This document shows positions 42,342 through 52,535 of a stretch of 64,000 nucleotides of DNA, piece by piece. The DNA comes from Acanthosoma haemorrhoidale (Eukaryota > Arthropoda > Insecta > Hemiptera > Acanthosomatidae): assembly GCA_930367205.1 (NCBI GenBank), contig OV884009.1, positions 93,269,189 to 93,333,188 of the forward strand. Direction: 5' to 3'. The notes under the pieces are model-generated. The model was not told where the DNA came from and did not search any database. It saw only the letters and a program-made list of their open reading frames with translations. Both the position numbers and the translations under genes were made by a program. Positions within the stretch are counted from its first letter, which is position 1. Each line of letters starts with the position of its first letter.

Positions 42342-44776
42342 GCCCAAGCACTGTCGGAAGGAGCTATCACTCCCTTGCGTAACATTTCTTCTAAGTGTTC
42401 CTCTACTACCGCTCGTTGGTTGAAGGGCACTCGATACGGGCGCTTGATCACCGGGGGAGCTTCCCCTGTTGGTATTCTATGCTTCACCCCAGTAGAGCAG
42501 CCTTCCTTTCCCGGTTCTTCGAATAGATCTTTAAACTCTTCTAGCAGCGACTCGACTACACCCTTATCCGACTCACCGAGGTGGTCTACATTCCATAGTT
42601 GAGCCCCCTTTTCCAGAGCATTCTCGCTACCCTCTACTCGGTGTACCCGAACGTCCCTTTCATTTCTTTCCTCCGTATGCCATTCCGCGCCTATTCCCAA
42701 TAATTGCCCTTTATCGAGGTAGGTATCCACCGGCCCCGAGTTCATAAGTTGGATCCAAACCTCCCCGTGTTCTACGAGCCCAATACTTCGCCCTACTCTT
42801 AAGCTACCTTGTTTCAAGGGTACCGGCTTGACAACCACCACTGCCTTCTCTCTCTGGTGGATCGTTGCTCTAATGAGTTTCTCACTACACGAAGGGATTG
42901 CGATTCGAGCAGGGCTGGTAATTTCTAGCCCCTTGGTCTCATCGTGCTTGTCGGGTTGTTCGCGGGATCCCGGGGTCTCTACTGCTTTGTTCGCAGCCTG
43001 CTGGTTTCCGCGTTTGGCCCTCTTTTCCCTCTTCTGTTGGTGCTTTCTTTCTTGGGCATGGATTAGGCCGGACGAGGATCCATCCTTTGGAATTGGCTCC
43101 TCCTGCGTCGTTTCCATTGTACTTCTCCCTTTCGCTTCTAAGGAATTTATTGCCACTCCCAACTGGTGAAGGGGATGTACGTTGACTGGTTGCTTCTCAA
43201 AACTCAGGCCAGCGTCAGGCGGCGTCACTATCACCTCCCGGTTACGAATATCCAGTTTGGCTCCTAGCTTTTCTAGCAAATCCAAACCTATGATTCCGTC
43301 TCCGGGCAAGTTCACGCTGATTATCATCACCTGATGTTTCACTTCCAGGCCGTCTACTTGGCACATCAACTCTTGTACCCCCAAAATACGCAGAGCCTGT
43401 CCTGTTACTCCTCTAGCTCGGACACTGGCGGGCCTTAATTGAACTCCCGGAAGCGCCGTGCGAATTAGCGTCACTTCGGCCCCCGTGTCTACTATCATGT
43501 GGTGGAGATATCCCCCAATTAGCATGTCCAGTTTTATCAATTTACCTACTCCGGCTCCCACCCCTGTAAGCCATTTCTCATCCACAGGCTTGGGTTTCTC
43601 CGGCCCAGACGGGGGGTGACCGGCGGGCCTTAAGCATTTGGGGGGCCCCTGCACGGGGTTCAATTTCTTTTCGGCGGGCAGCTGCTGGGATCTGCACTGG
43701 TTCGCTGTATGCCCTTGCCGTCCACACCTGTAGCAAGTTACCCTTTCCCTGGGGCCCGGGTTATTGCTTACTCCTTTAGCCGGTGGTGGCATTCTGCATC
43801 CCCTTGCGTAATGTCCTAACTCTCCACACCGATAGCAACGCTGAGAATCGGATTTCCCTAGTCTCGAGGGAAGCGCCTTTTGAATCGCGCTGATACAAGC
43901 GTCTTCTATCTGTTCCTTTAAGCTAAACACCGCTCCAGCTCCCCGTGCCGAGGCCTGGTCCTCGTTTCTGGCGATAGGATCCACTGAGCTTCTATACATA
44001 TTTCTCTCACTCTCTCGTTGCTGCTCATGGCAGGGGCCGGACCTGCCCCCTGCCTCTTCCAACACATATACGTTCTTTCCCCGTTGATGCTCTTGCAAGG
44101 CTTGTTCTACATCTAACGCCAATCTCACTGCATTCTTCAGTGTATCTGGGCGTCCGAACAACACCTGTTTTCCCACCTCACCCGAGAGTCCCCTCATGAA
44201 CGCTTCTAGCACTTTTCTCTCTACTTCCCGCGCCCACCACTTTGCTTCATTCCCAGATAGATCGGACCTGGTCATTTTCCCCCCCAAGGAAATGCATCTG
44301 TCCGAAAATTCTTGGATCCTCTCTTTTGGCTGTTGACTCGTCTCCTGCAAAATTCTTCCATAATATTCAAAAGTATGTGGATCTCCAAACCTTTCTCGCA
44401 GTGCGTCTGCAAACTTCTTAAAGCTGACAATACCCTTTAATTCCTCATTTCCTCTGACAAAGGCGGCTGCCGGGCCCTGCAACTTGAGCCTACAAATCCG
44501 AACTCGGTCAACGTCCTCCCAAGCTCCACAAGCTGCTACTTCCTCCACATACTCTAGGAATTCGTCAACCGGCCTGGCACTCGCCTCCCCTCCCCACGTC
44601 TTGATCAGACCCTGCAAGGACAAATCCTTCCTTGGTGGCTTAGGTGTCCCTCCTTCCTTTATCTCTGTCCGGCTAGCTTCGAGTTCATTTTTCAACTTTT
44701 CTTCCGACTGGGCCAAAGCCAGGTTAGCCTTCTCTAATTCTTCTATCCTCTGTCGGAGGTTACTTTCAACCGACAT
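42342..44776 (-). pseudogene. gag-pol: Gypsy family C, copy C1: Gag, protease and start of RT, truncated
   Basis: Nearly identical to the first about 810 residues of C2, with a coiled-coil start (MSVESNLRQRIEELEKANLA), two CCHC knuckles, and protease MIVDTGAEVTLIR. The match stops at GVIAPSDSAWAA (42342), early in RT. The last few codons to 42317 belong to unrelated flank. The rest of pol and a 3' LTR are absent. Its 5' LTR is shared with C2. Confidence 0.92.
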
Positions 44777-44866
44777 TTTAAAAGGGATTTATCAAAAAAA
44801 AAAATTTTTTTTTTTTTTTTTCGAAATAAAAGTTTATCCCGGATTAGTGGATTTTCTTGCAATCCA

Positions 44867-44883
44867 CCCCACACCTGACACCA
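44867..44883 (-). other. Primer-binding site of C1, tRNA-Leu-like
   Basis: Minus strand TGGTGTCAGGTGTGGGG, 2 bp from the LTR end. It matches the 3' end of a tRNA-Leu(CAG) type (recalled ending CCCACTCCTGACACCA) with one mismatch. The same site is at 52517-52533. Confidence 0.6.
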
Positions 44884-44885
44884 CT

Positions 44886-45225
44886 TGTAAACCCCGACTT
44901 TCTCTCTCTTCCTCCTCCCCCTAAATGTTTACAGGAATCTGGGGGAAAATATTAATGCCAGGAGAGGGCATTACCCAAGGACAGGGGAACCTGAAATATT
45001 ACAGGGAATTGACATATCTAGGGGAAGACATTTAGATGACCGACATTTATTAAATGATAATGTAAACCCCCGACTTTCTCTCTCTTCCTCCTCCCCCTAA
45101 ATGTTTACAGGAATCTGGGGAAAATATTAATGCCAGGAGAGGGCATTACCCAAGGACAGGGGAACCTGAAATATTACAGGGAATTGACATTTAGATTACC
45201 GACATTTTATTAAATGATAATGAAC
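44886..45225. repeat. 174-bp tandem duplication within the shared LTR
   Basis: TGTAAACCCC(C)GACTTTCTC to TTAAATGATAA occurs twice, while the C2 5' LTR has it once (52536 onward). The second unit has lost about 10 bases near TCTAGGGGAA. Confidence 0.85.
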
Positions 45226-45382
45226 AAATAGCATTTGATTAAAAACAAAAAAAAATCCTTAAGCTATTTGATAAAAAAAATACTTAAACTAGTTGATAAA
45301 AAAATAATTAAACTATTTGATAAAAACTAAGTAAACTATTTGAGAGAAAAATTACTTAAACTATTGGACAGAAAAAATACTT

Positions 45383-45392
45383 AAACTTTACT
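45383..45392 (+). repeat. 10-bp target duplication, left copy
   Basis: AAACTTTACT, repeated at 46192-46201, around the nested Jockey LINE. The empty site is visible at 52875-52890. Confidence 0.85.
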
Positions 45393-45851
45393 TTCCATCT
45401 CGACAAGAGACTGACATGGAACCCACACACGAGACTAAAAAGACAAGAACTAAACCGACGCTTTGGACAACTGTACAGACTACTTCGAAGGACATCCCAC
45501 CTCTCAATAGAAAACAAACTACTTATCTACAAGGTTATACTTAAGCCAATCTGGACATACGGAATAGAGCTATGGGGGACAGCAAAAAAGTCGAACATCA
45601 AACGCATCCAATCCTTTCAATCAAAAGTCCTAAGAACAATAGTAAATGCCCCTTATTACGTCAGCAACAAAACCCTTCACAATGATCTGAATATACCCTA
45701 TATTCTTGAACTCATCCCTTCCAAGTTCATTAAATTCCATGGTAACCTATCCAACCACCCTAATTCCCTAGCACAGTCATTGCACTGCACCACTCATCCC
45801 TATAATCCTCCTCGGAGACTTAAACGGCAGTGGCCTCGTGACCTGCTATAA
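45393..45851 (+). pseudogene. Jockey ORF2 C-terminal piece (152 codons)
   Basis: Open from the first base of the insertion, FHLDKRLTWNPHTRLKRQEL to RRLKRQWPRDLL and stop at 45849-45851. Encodes only the post-RT region. It has no start codon of its own. Almost identical to the end of the copy at 10999-11914, which suggests recent shared activity of the family. Confidence 0.85.
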
Positions 45852-46191
45852 ATAAGTGACAGTGGGAGTCCTGGCAATGGCCAGTATCTCCAATCATGTC
45901 CTGAGCGTCTGTGGCTCTCGCGCTCTTGGTCAGCCTCCGCTGGCTCTTATCCAGTGATGCGGCTGAGGTAGGGGCGTGGGGGACTCCCCAAGACTCCGCT
46001 TCCTCCTTCGCATGCGAGGGAGGTGACAACCATGTGGACTTGGGGGGCCTCTGGGCTGTCTGTAAATATTGTATGAATGAGCGAGTGAATGATGAATTGT
46101 AAATATGGTATGAATGATGACACTTATCTCAATTACTCATTGCCTAAGGCAGATTGTAATTTTATCTTAATAAATTGTTGTTTTCTCTCTC
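45393..46191 (+). mobile_element. Jockey-clade LINE inserted in the Gypsy-C LTR
   Basis: 5'-truncated copy starting inside ORF2 and ending in the characteristic 3' tail (GAATGAGCGAGTGAATGATG, CTTAATAAATTG). The 10-bp target duplication and the intact empty site in the other LTR prove the insertion. Confidence 0.92.
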
Positions 46192-47117
46192 AAACTTTAC
46201 TAAACTTGAAACTGGTAAACCAGAGGTTTATTAACTTAAAGTTTGCTGATCGAAGAATGAGAACAAAATAAATACATCACTGTCCGTGTTTATCTATACG
46301 TATGCATAGTTTGGTGTTATTTGGTGTAAACTGATGAACGACGTAAACAAACAACATAAACCCTCGGTACGTGGAAGCTACGTCCAACGAGGTTACCTGT
46401 CGTAGCTAGATAGTGGATTAGTCAATCAGCTGTGAGGTTCCCGGTGGATGGAATCGGTGAGTCGATGATCGATATGCTCATATCCATACTAGTTCCAAGT
46501 CAAATCTCCAACCAGAGGTGCTCCCCATAAACCATAGGCCGATAAGGTGGTGAGATGAGGGGGGGGGCGCTCCGGCGGGTGTTGGCCAACCCAGCTCTGG
46601 ATACGCACACTGACTGCAAGCGACTGATCTTGGTGCTCCGTCCTTTTAATCCTCTATAAAGGATGTAGGGTCTTACGGGGCCTCGGAGGCGTCCCGCACC
46701 GTTATTTGTTTTGTTTACTTTCCAGCATATTTCACATAAAACAAAATCAATACACTCACATTTGAAACACAAAGATATTCTTAGAACATTTATAATATTA
46801 TCAATAATTATTAATTCTTTATATAAAACTAACCAAATACAAAAAAAAATATTTATCTCTAATTTACACTTTTTTTTTATAATAAATTTTACGAGGGTAC
46901 TTTGTTAGATAATTACTTGTCAGCGCAAGACCCCTTATTCGGCTTAAACAATGACTGATAATTTTTTCCTTCAATAACTAAAATAAACGAATTACAGGCG
47001 TAAACAATCGCTAATTTACATTGGCTATAAAAGTCTATCGGTCACAACACTCCCCGTTTTCCAAAAGTGTTGACCCTAGGTCAACACTTTTCTTTCTCGT
47101 GACACGCACTGACACCC

Positions 47118-50100
47118 TCACTCTTTGTTTCTCCCTCCCCGGCTAGACCGGCGATTATTTCTCAATAAGTAGGGACTGCGCGGCAACATCGGTGCCTCTG
47201 TACTATCCGCCTCCCAAGTTGGGTCTCGATAGTTGGTACTGTCATCTTCCACCGAGGTCTCTCCCGAGACCTCCGATGGGTTCACCAACGGGGTAACCGG
47301 GCGGGAGGGCTCCTTTTCGCTCGATGAAACATCTTCCTCCGTACGGATCATACTTGGTCGCCCCTCCGCTTCGCCCTCAGGCCACCAGCTTGGAGCCACT
47401 ACATCCCTTCTTGGCGAGCTAGTGGCCAATAGGGAATCGTTCCCAATGGCCCTTTCTCTAGGATGGGGCTCTTCCTCCTCGTCAGAGTCGGTTAGGGGGA
47501 TCGGCCAGAAGTCCTCTTGGTCTCTTTCCTTATCCCTTACTTCGTCATCGTCATCTTCCGATTCAGACTGTTGCTCCTTTGGATACTCCGTTTCGAGACC
47601 ACTGTTAAAAGCCGGTTTCAAGCGGTTCACGTGTACTACCTGGGTCCCGCCGGTTTCATTCCTGATTGCATATGTTACCGCACTGCATTTCTTGACTATT
47701 ATCCATGGTCCCGTCCAAGGACAATGAAATTTTTTTAAATTTCCTGGTTTTACCGCGGGTACATGTAGGTATACCGCGTCGCCCTCGGTGAAAGTTCGGG
47801 ATCTCCTATCTTGGTTAACCGCCGCGGTTCTGCGAGCCCAAGTTTTCTTAATCCTTTCACGGGCTTCTTCGTAGGCCTGTTCTACACGAACCCTAATCCT
47901 TGCAGCTTCATCTTGTGTTAAGGCGTTTTCCAACGCTTCCACAGGCTCTATCCATTCCCCTTCCGGAGTGCGGAGCTCTCTGCCATATAACAGGAAGTTC
48001 GGCGAAAATCCCGTGGCAGAATGTGGTATGGAGCGATAAGCCATTAGTAAATAGGGGACCCACCGGTCCCAATCTCGCCCATCTTTTCTGGCAAAGTGAG
48101 CCATGGAATCTCCCAGTGTACGATGAAAGCGTTCCAGCATTCCATTACTCTGGGGATGGTAGGGGGTGGTTTGGAGTTTTTGTATGCCTAAACCCTTGCA
48201 CACGGATTTGAACAACGCCGACACGAAATTCCTGCCTTGATCAGTCAGTAGTTTCTTTGGAGTCCCATGTCTGGTGATTATACGCTCGACAAAAACCCGA
48301 GCGGTCTCGTCCGCCGTCTGTTCCCTTATAGGTTCAGCTTCAGTGTATCTGCTGAAGTGGTCTATAAAAGTTAACAAATATTTATTCCCGCGGCTACTCT
48401 TTGGGAACGGCCCCACGATATCCAGGGAAACCAGTTCGAATGGCTCCTTGGGAAAGAAGGGGGCCTCTAGAGGAGCTGTTAACCCAGGGGGGGTCTTTCT
48501 CTGAGCACACGAGTGGCACCCCTTAACGAACTCTTCTATATCTTTCCCCATCGAGGGCCAATAGTACTTATTCTTTATCAGATCATGGGTACGTTCTCTT
48601 CCCGGATGTCCCGCCCATGGCCGACTATGGTGTTCCTCCATGATCTGTTGCCGGCGATCTAGTGGAACCAAAATTTTCCATTGATTCGGGTCATCACCTA
48701 TTCCGTAGTATATTATACCATCCGCCGCCGTCCGTAACCCTCGTGGGCTATTTTTGACCCATCTCTGGCATTCTTCGTCCTGTTCCTGCCCTCTTTTCCA
48801 AAGAACCCGTTGGGCTCCTTCGTCGAACGTCCTTATACCCGCTACGGCCCTACTCAGGGAGTCCGCGTTGGTATGCTTCTTCCCTGGTTTGTGGACGACC
48901 TGATACTCGAATTCCTCGAGTCTGAGAGCCCACCTCATCAAGCGTGAGGACGGGTCTCTTAGGGACAGCATCCATTTAAGTGCAGCGTGGTCAGTGACAA
49001 GTGTAAACTTTCGACCCAACAGATAGCACCTAAAATGCTTGGTTGCCCAGACTACCGAAAGTAGCTCTCTTTCGGTAGCCGAATAATTTTGTTCCGCTGG
49101 GTGTAGCTGTCGACTGGCAAAGGCGATAGGCCTTTCTTGTCCGTTTCGGAGTTGTGAGAGGACGGCCCCTACTGCCATTCCAGAGGCATCGGTCGCCAGA
49201 ATGAAAGGGTCCCGGAAATCAGGATAAATCAGCACTCGGTCAGAACACAATATCTCCTGTAGAGCGGTAAACGCCTCGTCTTGTTCTTTCCCCCAGTGAA
49301 ATGACATTCCCTTCCCTGTCAGCTGGGTGAGGGGCTTGGCAATTTCGGCGAACTGAGGTACGAACCTCCGGTAATATCCAGCGAGACCCAGGAAGCCTCT
49401 CACTTCCCGAGCCGAACCGGGTTTTGGAAATTCTGTCACCGCCGTGATCTTTTCTGGGTCAGGTTTCACCCCTTCACTGGTTACCAAGTGGCCAAGGTAT
49501 TTTACCTGCCTGACCACAAACTTACATTTTGGTCCTTTCAACTTCAGATTAGCACCCCGCAGTCGCTCCAGCACCCTTCTTAATCGAGTGCAGTGCTCAT
49601 CCATATCACCACTGAAGATGATAATGTCATCTAAATAAACATAGCAGTCAGTCCCCTTAACTCCCATCAGTACCTGGTCCATAGTTCGCTGGAATGTGGC
49701 TGGGGCCCCAGCAAGCCCGAACGGCATTTTATGGTACTCGTAGTGCCCCCCTAGGGTGGTGAATGCAGTTTTCGGTCGATCTTCCTCGGCCACCGGTATT
49801 TGGTGGTAGCCGCTGGCAAGGTCTAATGTTGTGAAAAGCCTACTCTGTCCCAACATCTCTAATGTTTCCTGAATCAATGGTAGGGGGTAAGCATCCACCT
49901 GCGTTACTGCATTCAGCCCCCGGAAATCAGTGCAGAATCTATACTGGGTCCTTCCGTCTTCACTTCGTTTGGGTACCAACACGACAGGTGCTGCCCAAGC
50001 ACTGTCGGAAGGAGCTATCACTCCCTTGCGTAACATATCTTCTAAGTGTTCTTCTACTACCGCTCGTTGGTTGAAGGGCACTCGATACGGGCGCTTGATC

Positions 50101-52427
50101 ACCGGGGGAGCTTCCCCTGTTGGTATTCTATGCTTCACCCCAGTAGAGCAGCCTTCCTTTCCCGGTTCTTCGAAGAGATCTTTAAAATCTTCTAGCAGCG
50201 ACTCGACTACACCCTTATCCGACTCACCGAGGTGGTCTACATTCCATAGTTGAGCCCCCTTTTCCAGAGCATTCTCGCTACCCTCTACTCGGTGTATCCG
50301 AACGTCCCTTTCATTTCTTTCCTCCGTATGCCATTCCGCGCCTATTCCCAATAATTGCCCTTTATCGAGGTAGGTATCCACCGGCCCCGAGTTCATAAGT
50401 TGGATCCAAACCTCCCCGTGTTCTACGAGCCCAATACTTCGCCCTACTCTTAAGCTACCTTGTTTCAATGGTACCGGCTCGACAACCACCACTGCCTTCT
50501 CTCTCTGGTGGATCGTTGCTCTAATGAGTTTCTCACTACACGAAGGGATTGCGATTCGAGCAGAGCTGGTAATTTCTAGCCCCTTGGTCTCATCGTGCTT
50601 GTCGGGTTGTTCGCGGGATCCCGGGGTCTCTACTGCTTTGTTCGCGGCCTGCTGGTTTCCGCGTTTGGCCCTCTTTTTCCTCTTCTGTTGGTGCTTTCTT
50701 TCTTGGGCATGGATTAGGTCGGACGAGGATCCATCCTTTGGAATTGGCTCCTCTTGCGTCGTTTCCCTTGTACTTCTCCCTTTCGCTTCTAAGGAATTTA
50801 TTGCCACTCCCAACTGGTGAAGGGGATGTACGTTGACTGGTTGCTTCTCAAAACTCAGGCCAGCGTCGGGCGGCGTCACTATCACCTCCCGGTTACGAAT
50901 ATCCAGTTTGGCTCCTAGCTTTTCTAGCAAATCCAAACCTATGATTCCGTCTCCGGGCAAGTTCACGCTGATTATCATCACCTGATGTTTCACTTCCAGG
51001 CCGTCTACTTGGCACATCAACTCTTGTACCCCCAAAATACGCAGAGCCTGTCCTGTTACTCCTCTAGCTCGGACACTGGCGGGCCTTAATTGAACTCCCG
51101 GAAGCGCCGTGCGAATTAGCGTCACTTCGGCCCCCGTGTCTACTATCATGTGGTGGAGATATCCCCCAATTAGCATGTCCAGTTTTATCAATTTACCTAC
51201 TCCGGCTCCCACCCCTGTAAGCCATTTCTCATCCACAGGCTTGGGTTTCTCCGGCCCAGACGGGGGGTGACCGGCGGGCCTTAAGCATTTGGGGGGCCCC
51301 TGCACGGGGTTCAATTTCTTTTCGGCGGGCAGCTGCTTGGATCTGCACTGGTTCGCTATATGCCCTTGCCGTCCACACCTGTAGCAAGTTACCCTTTCTC
51401 TGGGGCCCGGGTTATTGCTTACTCCTTTAGCCGGTGGTGGCATTCTGCATCCCCTTGCGTAATGTCCTAACTCTCCACACCGATAGCAACGCTGAGAATC
51501 GGATTTCCCTAGTCTCGAGGGAAGCGCCTTTTGAATCGCGCTGATACAAGCGTCTTCTATCTGTTCCTTTAAGCTAAACACCGCTCCAGCTCCCCGTGCC
51601 GAGGCCTGGTCCTCGTTTCTGGCGATAGGATCCACTGAGCTTCTATACATATTTCTCTCACTCTCTCGTTGCTGCTCATGGCAGGGGCCGGACCTGCCCC
51701 CTGCCTCTTCCAACACATATACGTTCCTTCCCCGTTGATGCTCTTGCAAGGCTTGTTCTACATCTAACGCCAATCTCACTGCATTCTTCAGTGTATCTGG
51801 GCGTCCGAACAACACCTGTTTTCCCACCTCACCCGAGAGTCCCCTCATGAACGCTTCTAGCACTTTTCTCTCTACTTCCCGCGCCCACCACTTTGCTTCA
51901 TTCCCAGATAGATCGGACCTGGTCATTTTCCCCCCCAAGGAAATGCATCTGTCCGAAAATTCTTGGATCCTCTCTTTTGGCTGTTGACTCGTCTCCTGCA
52001 AAATTCTTCCATAATATTCAAAAGTATGTGGATCTCCAAACCTTTCTCGCAGTGCGTCTGCAAACTTCTTAAAGCTGACAATACCCTTTAATTCCTCATT
52101 TCCTCTGACAAAGGCGGCTGCCGGGCCCTGCAACTTGAGCCTACAAATCCGAACTCGGTCAACGTCCTCCCAAGCTCCACAAGCTGCTACTTCCTCCACA
52201 TACTCTAGGAATTCGTCAACCGGCCTGGCACTCACCTCCCCTCCCCACGTCTTGATCAGACCCTGCAAGGACAAATCCTTCCTTGGTGGCTTAGGTGTCC
52301 CTCCTTCCTTTATCTCTGTCCGGCTAGCTTCGAGTTCATTTTTCAACTTTTCTTCCGACTGGGCCAAAGCCAGGTTAGCCTTCTCTAATTCTTCTATCCT
52401 CTGTCGGAGGTTACTTTCAACCGACAT
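47118..52427 (-). CDS. gag-pol: Gypsy Gag-Pol polyprotein, copy C2
   Basis: 1,769 residues in one uninterrupted frame. A coiled-coil N-terminus (about 1-40) and capsid-like region are followed by CCHC knuckles near 314 (CYRCGELGHYARGC) and 348 (CYRCGRQGHIANQC), protease MIVDTGAEVTLIR near 425, RT with YLDDIIIFSG near 929, and RNase H ATDASGMAVGAVLSQ near 1077. Integrase has a zinc motif (HHSRPWAGHPG...CHSCAQRK) near 1262-1295 and acidic residues in DIVGPF, TDQGRNF and NGMLERFHR (about 1334-1425). A GPW/GPF module (WTGPWIIVKK) and an acidic tail follow. Gag and Pol are one protein, unlike element A. Family style resembles mag-like Gypsy elements (tentative). Confidence 0.94.
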   Translation of the reverse strand: MSVESNLRQRIEELEKANLALAQSEEKLKNELEASRTEIKEGGTPKPPRKDLSLQGLIKTWGGEVSARPVDEFLEYVEEVAACGAWEDVDRVRICRLKLQGPAAAFVRGNEELKGIVSFKKFADALRERFGDPHTFEYYGRILQETSQQPKERIQEFSDRCISLGGKMTRSDLSGNEAKWWAREVERKVLEAFMRGLSGEVGKQVLFGRPDTLKNAVRLALDVEQALQEHQRGRNVYVLEEAGGRSGPCHEQQRESERNMYRSSVDPIARNEDQASARGAGAVFSLKEQIEDACISAIQKALPSRLGKSDSQRCYRCGELGHYARGCRMPPPAKGVSNNPGPRERVTCYRCGRQGHIANQCRSKQLPAEKKLNPVQGPPKCLRPAGHPPSGPEKPKPVDEKWLTGVGAGVGKLIKLDMLIGGYLHHMIVDTGAEVTLIRTALPGVQLRPASVRARGVTGQALRILGVQELMCQVDGLEVKHQVMIISVNLPGDGIIGLDLLEKLGAKLDIRNREVIVTPPDAGLSFEKQPVNVHPLHQLGVAINSLEAKGRSTRETTQEEPIPKDGSSSDLIHAQERKHQQKRKKRAKRGNQQAANKAVETPGSREQPDKHDETKGLEITSSARIAIPSCSEKLIRATIHQREKAVVVVEPVPLKQGSLRVGRSIGLVEHGEVWIQLMNSGPVDTYLDKGQLLGIGAEWHTEERNERDVRIHRVEGSENALEKGAQLWNVDHLGESDKGVVESLLEDFKDLFEEPGKEGCSTGVKHRIPTGEAPPVIKRPYRVPFNQRAVVEEHLEDMLRKGVIAPSDSAWAAPVVLVPKRSEDGRTQYRFCTDFRGLNAVTQVDAYPLPLIQETLEMLGQSRLFTTLDLASGYHQIPVAEEDRPKTAFTTLGGHYEYHKMPFGLAGAPATFQRTMDQVLMGVKGTDCYVYLDDIIIFSGDMDEHCTRLRRVLERLRGANLKLKGPKCKFVVRQVKYLGHLVTSEGVKPDPEKITAVTEFPKPGSAREVRGFLGLAGYYRRFVPQFAEIAKPLTQLTGKGMSFHWGKEQDEAFTALQEILCSDRVLIYPDFRDPFILATDASGMAVGAVLSQLRNGQERPIAFASRQLHPAEQNYSATERELLSVVWATKHFRCYLLGRKFTLVTDHAALKWMLSLRDPSSRLMRWALRLEEFEYQVVHKPGKKHTNADSLSRAVAGIRTFDEGAQRVLWKRGQEQDEECQRWVKNSPRGLRTAADGIIYYGIGDDPNQWKILVPLDRRQQIMEEHHSRPWAGHPGRERTHDLIKNKYYWPSMGKDIEEFVKGCHSCAQRKTPPGLTAPLEAPFFPKEPFELVSLDIVGPFPKSSRGNKYLLTFIDHFSRYTEAEPIREQTADETARVFVERIITRHGTPKKLLTDQGRNFVSALFKSVCKGLGIQKLQTTPYHPQSNGMLERFHRTLGDSMAHFARKDGRDWDRWVPYLLMAYRSIPHSATGFSPNFLLYGRELRTPEGEWIEPVEALENALTQDEAARIRVRVEQAYEEARERIKKTWARRTAAVNQDRRSRTFTEGDAVYLHVPAVKPGNLKKFHCPWTGPWIIVKKCSAVTYAIRNETGGTQVVHVNRLKPAFNSGLETEYPKEQQSESEDDDDEVRDKERDQEDFWPIPLTDSDEEEEPHPRERAIGNDSLLATSSPRRDVVAPSWWPEGEAEGRPSMIRTEEDVSSSEKEPSRPVTPLVNPSEVSGETSVEDDSTNYRDPTWEADSTEAPMLPRSPYLLRNNRRSSRGGRNKE

Positions 52428-52516
52428 TTTAAAAGGGATTTATCAAAAAAAAAAATTTTTTTTTTTTTTTTCGAAATAAAAGTTTATCCCGGATTAGTGG
52501 ATTTTCTTGCAATCCA

Positions 52517-52533
52517 CCCCACACCTGACACCA
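52517..52533 (-). other. Primer-binding site of C2, tRNA-Leu-like
   Basis: TGGTGTCAGGTGTGGGG on the minus strand, 2 bp from the LTR terminus TTTACA. One mismatch in 16 to the recalled tRNA-Leu(CAG) end. Confidence 0.6.
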
Positions 52534-52535
52534 CT

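Larger units (their letters stand above)
44886..47046 (-). repeat. LTR shared by C1 and C2, with a duplication and a nested LINE
   Basis: Corresponds to the 1,211-bp LTR at 52536-53746 (termini TGTGACC...TTTACA on the minus strand). It acts as 5' LTR for C1 and 3' LTR for C2. Two additions: a near-perfect tandem duplication of about 174 bp at 44886-45059 / 45060-45225, including the LTR end, and a 799-bp Jockey insertion at 45393-46191. Removing both gives the right-hand LTR length. Confidence 0.88.
47047..52535 (-). mobile_element. Gypsy family C, copy C2, internal region (complete)
   Basis: Minus strand: PBS 52533, short A/T-rich leader (T15 and A11 runs at 52447-52471), one long Gag-Pol ORF, then the PPT AAAACGGGGAGTG at 47048-47060 before the left LTR. 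Together with the LTR at 52536-53746 it forms a full element of about 7.6 kb, arranged in tandem with C1. No env frame. Confidence 0.9.

Noticed and set aside
45820..46029. Minus-strand frame in the nested Jockey copy (similar frames at 10749-11090 and 14425-14670)
   Set aside because: Recurs because the LINE 3' UTR is repeated, and lies opposite or beyond the true ORF2 end.
46500..46772. 90-codon frame repeated at 53186-53458, a possible conserved gene
   Set aside because: Both copies lie inside the two LTRs of family C, so the repetition reflects LTR identity and not a gene.
47233..47727. Plus-strand frames opposite C2 (also 49930-50253, 50524-50820, 52135-52479)
   Set aside because: Antisense shadows of the Gag-Pol ORF. 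The same shadows recur opposite C1.
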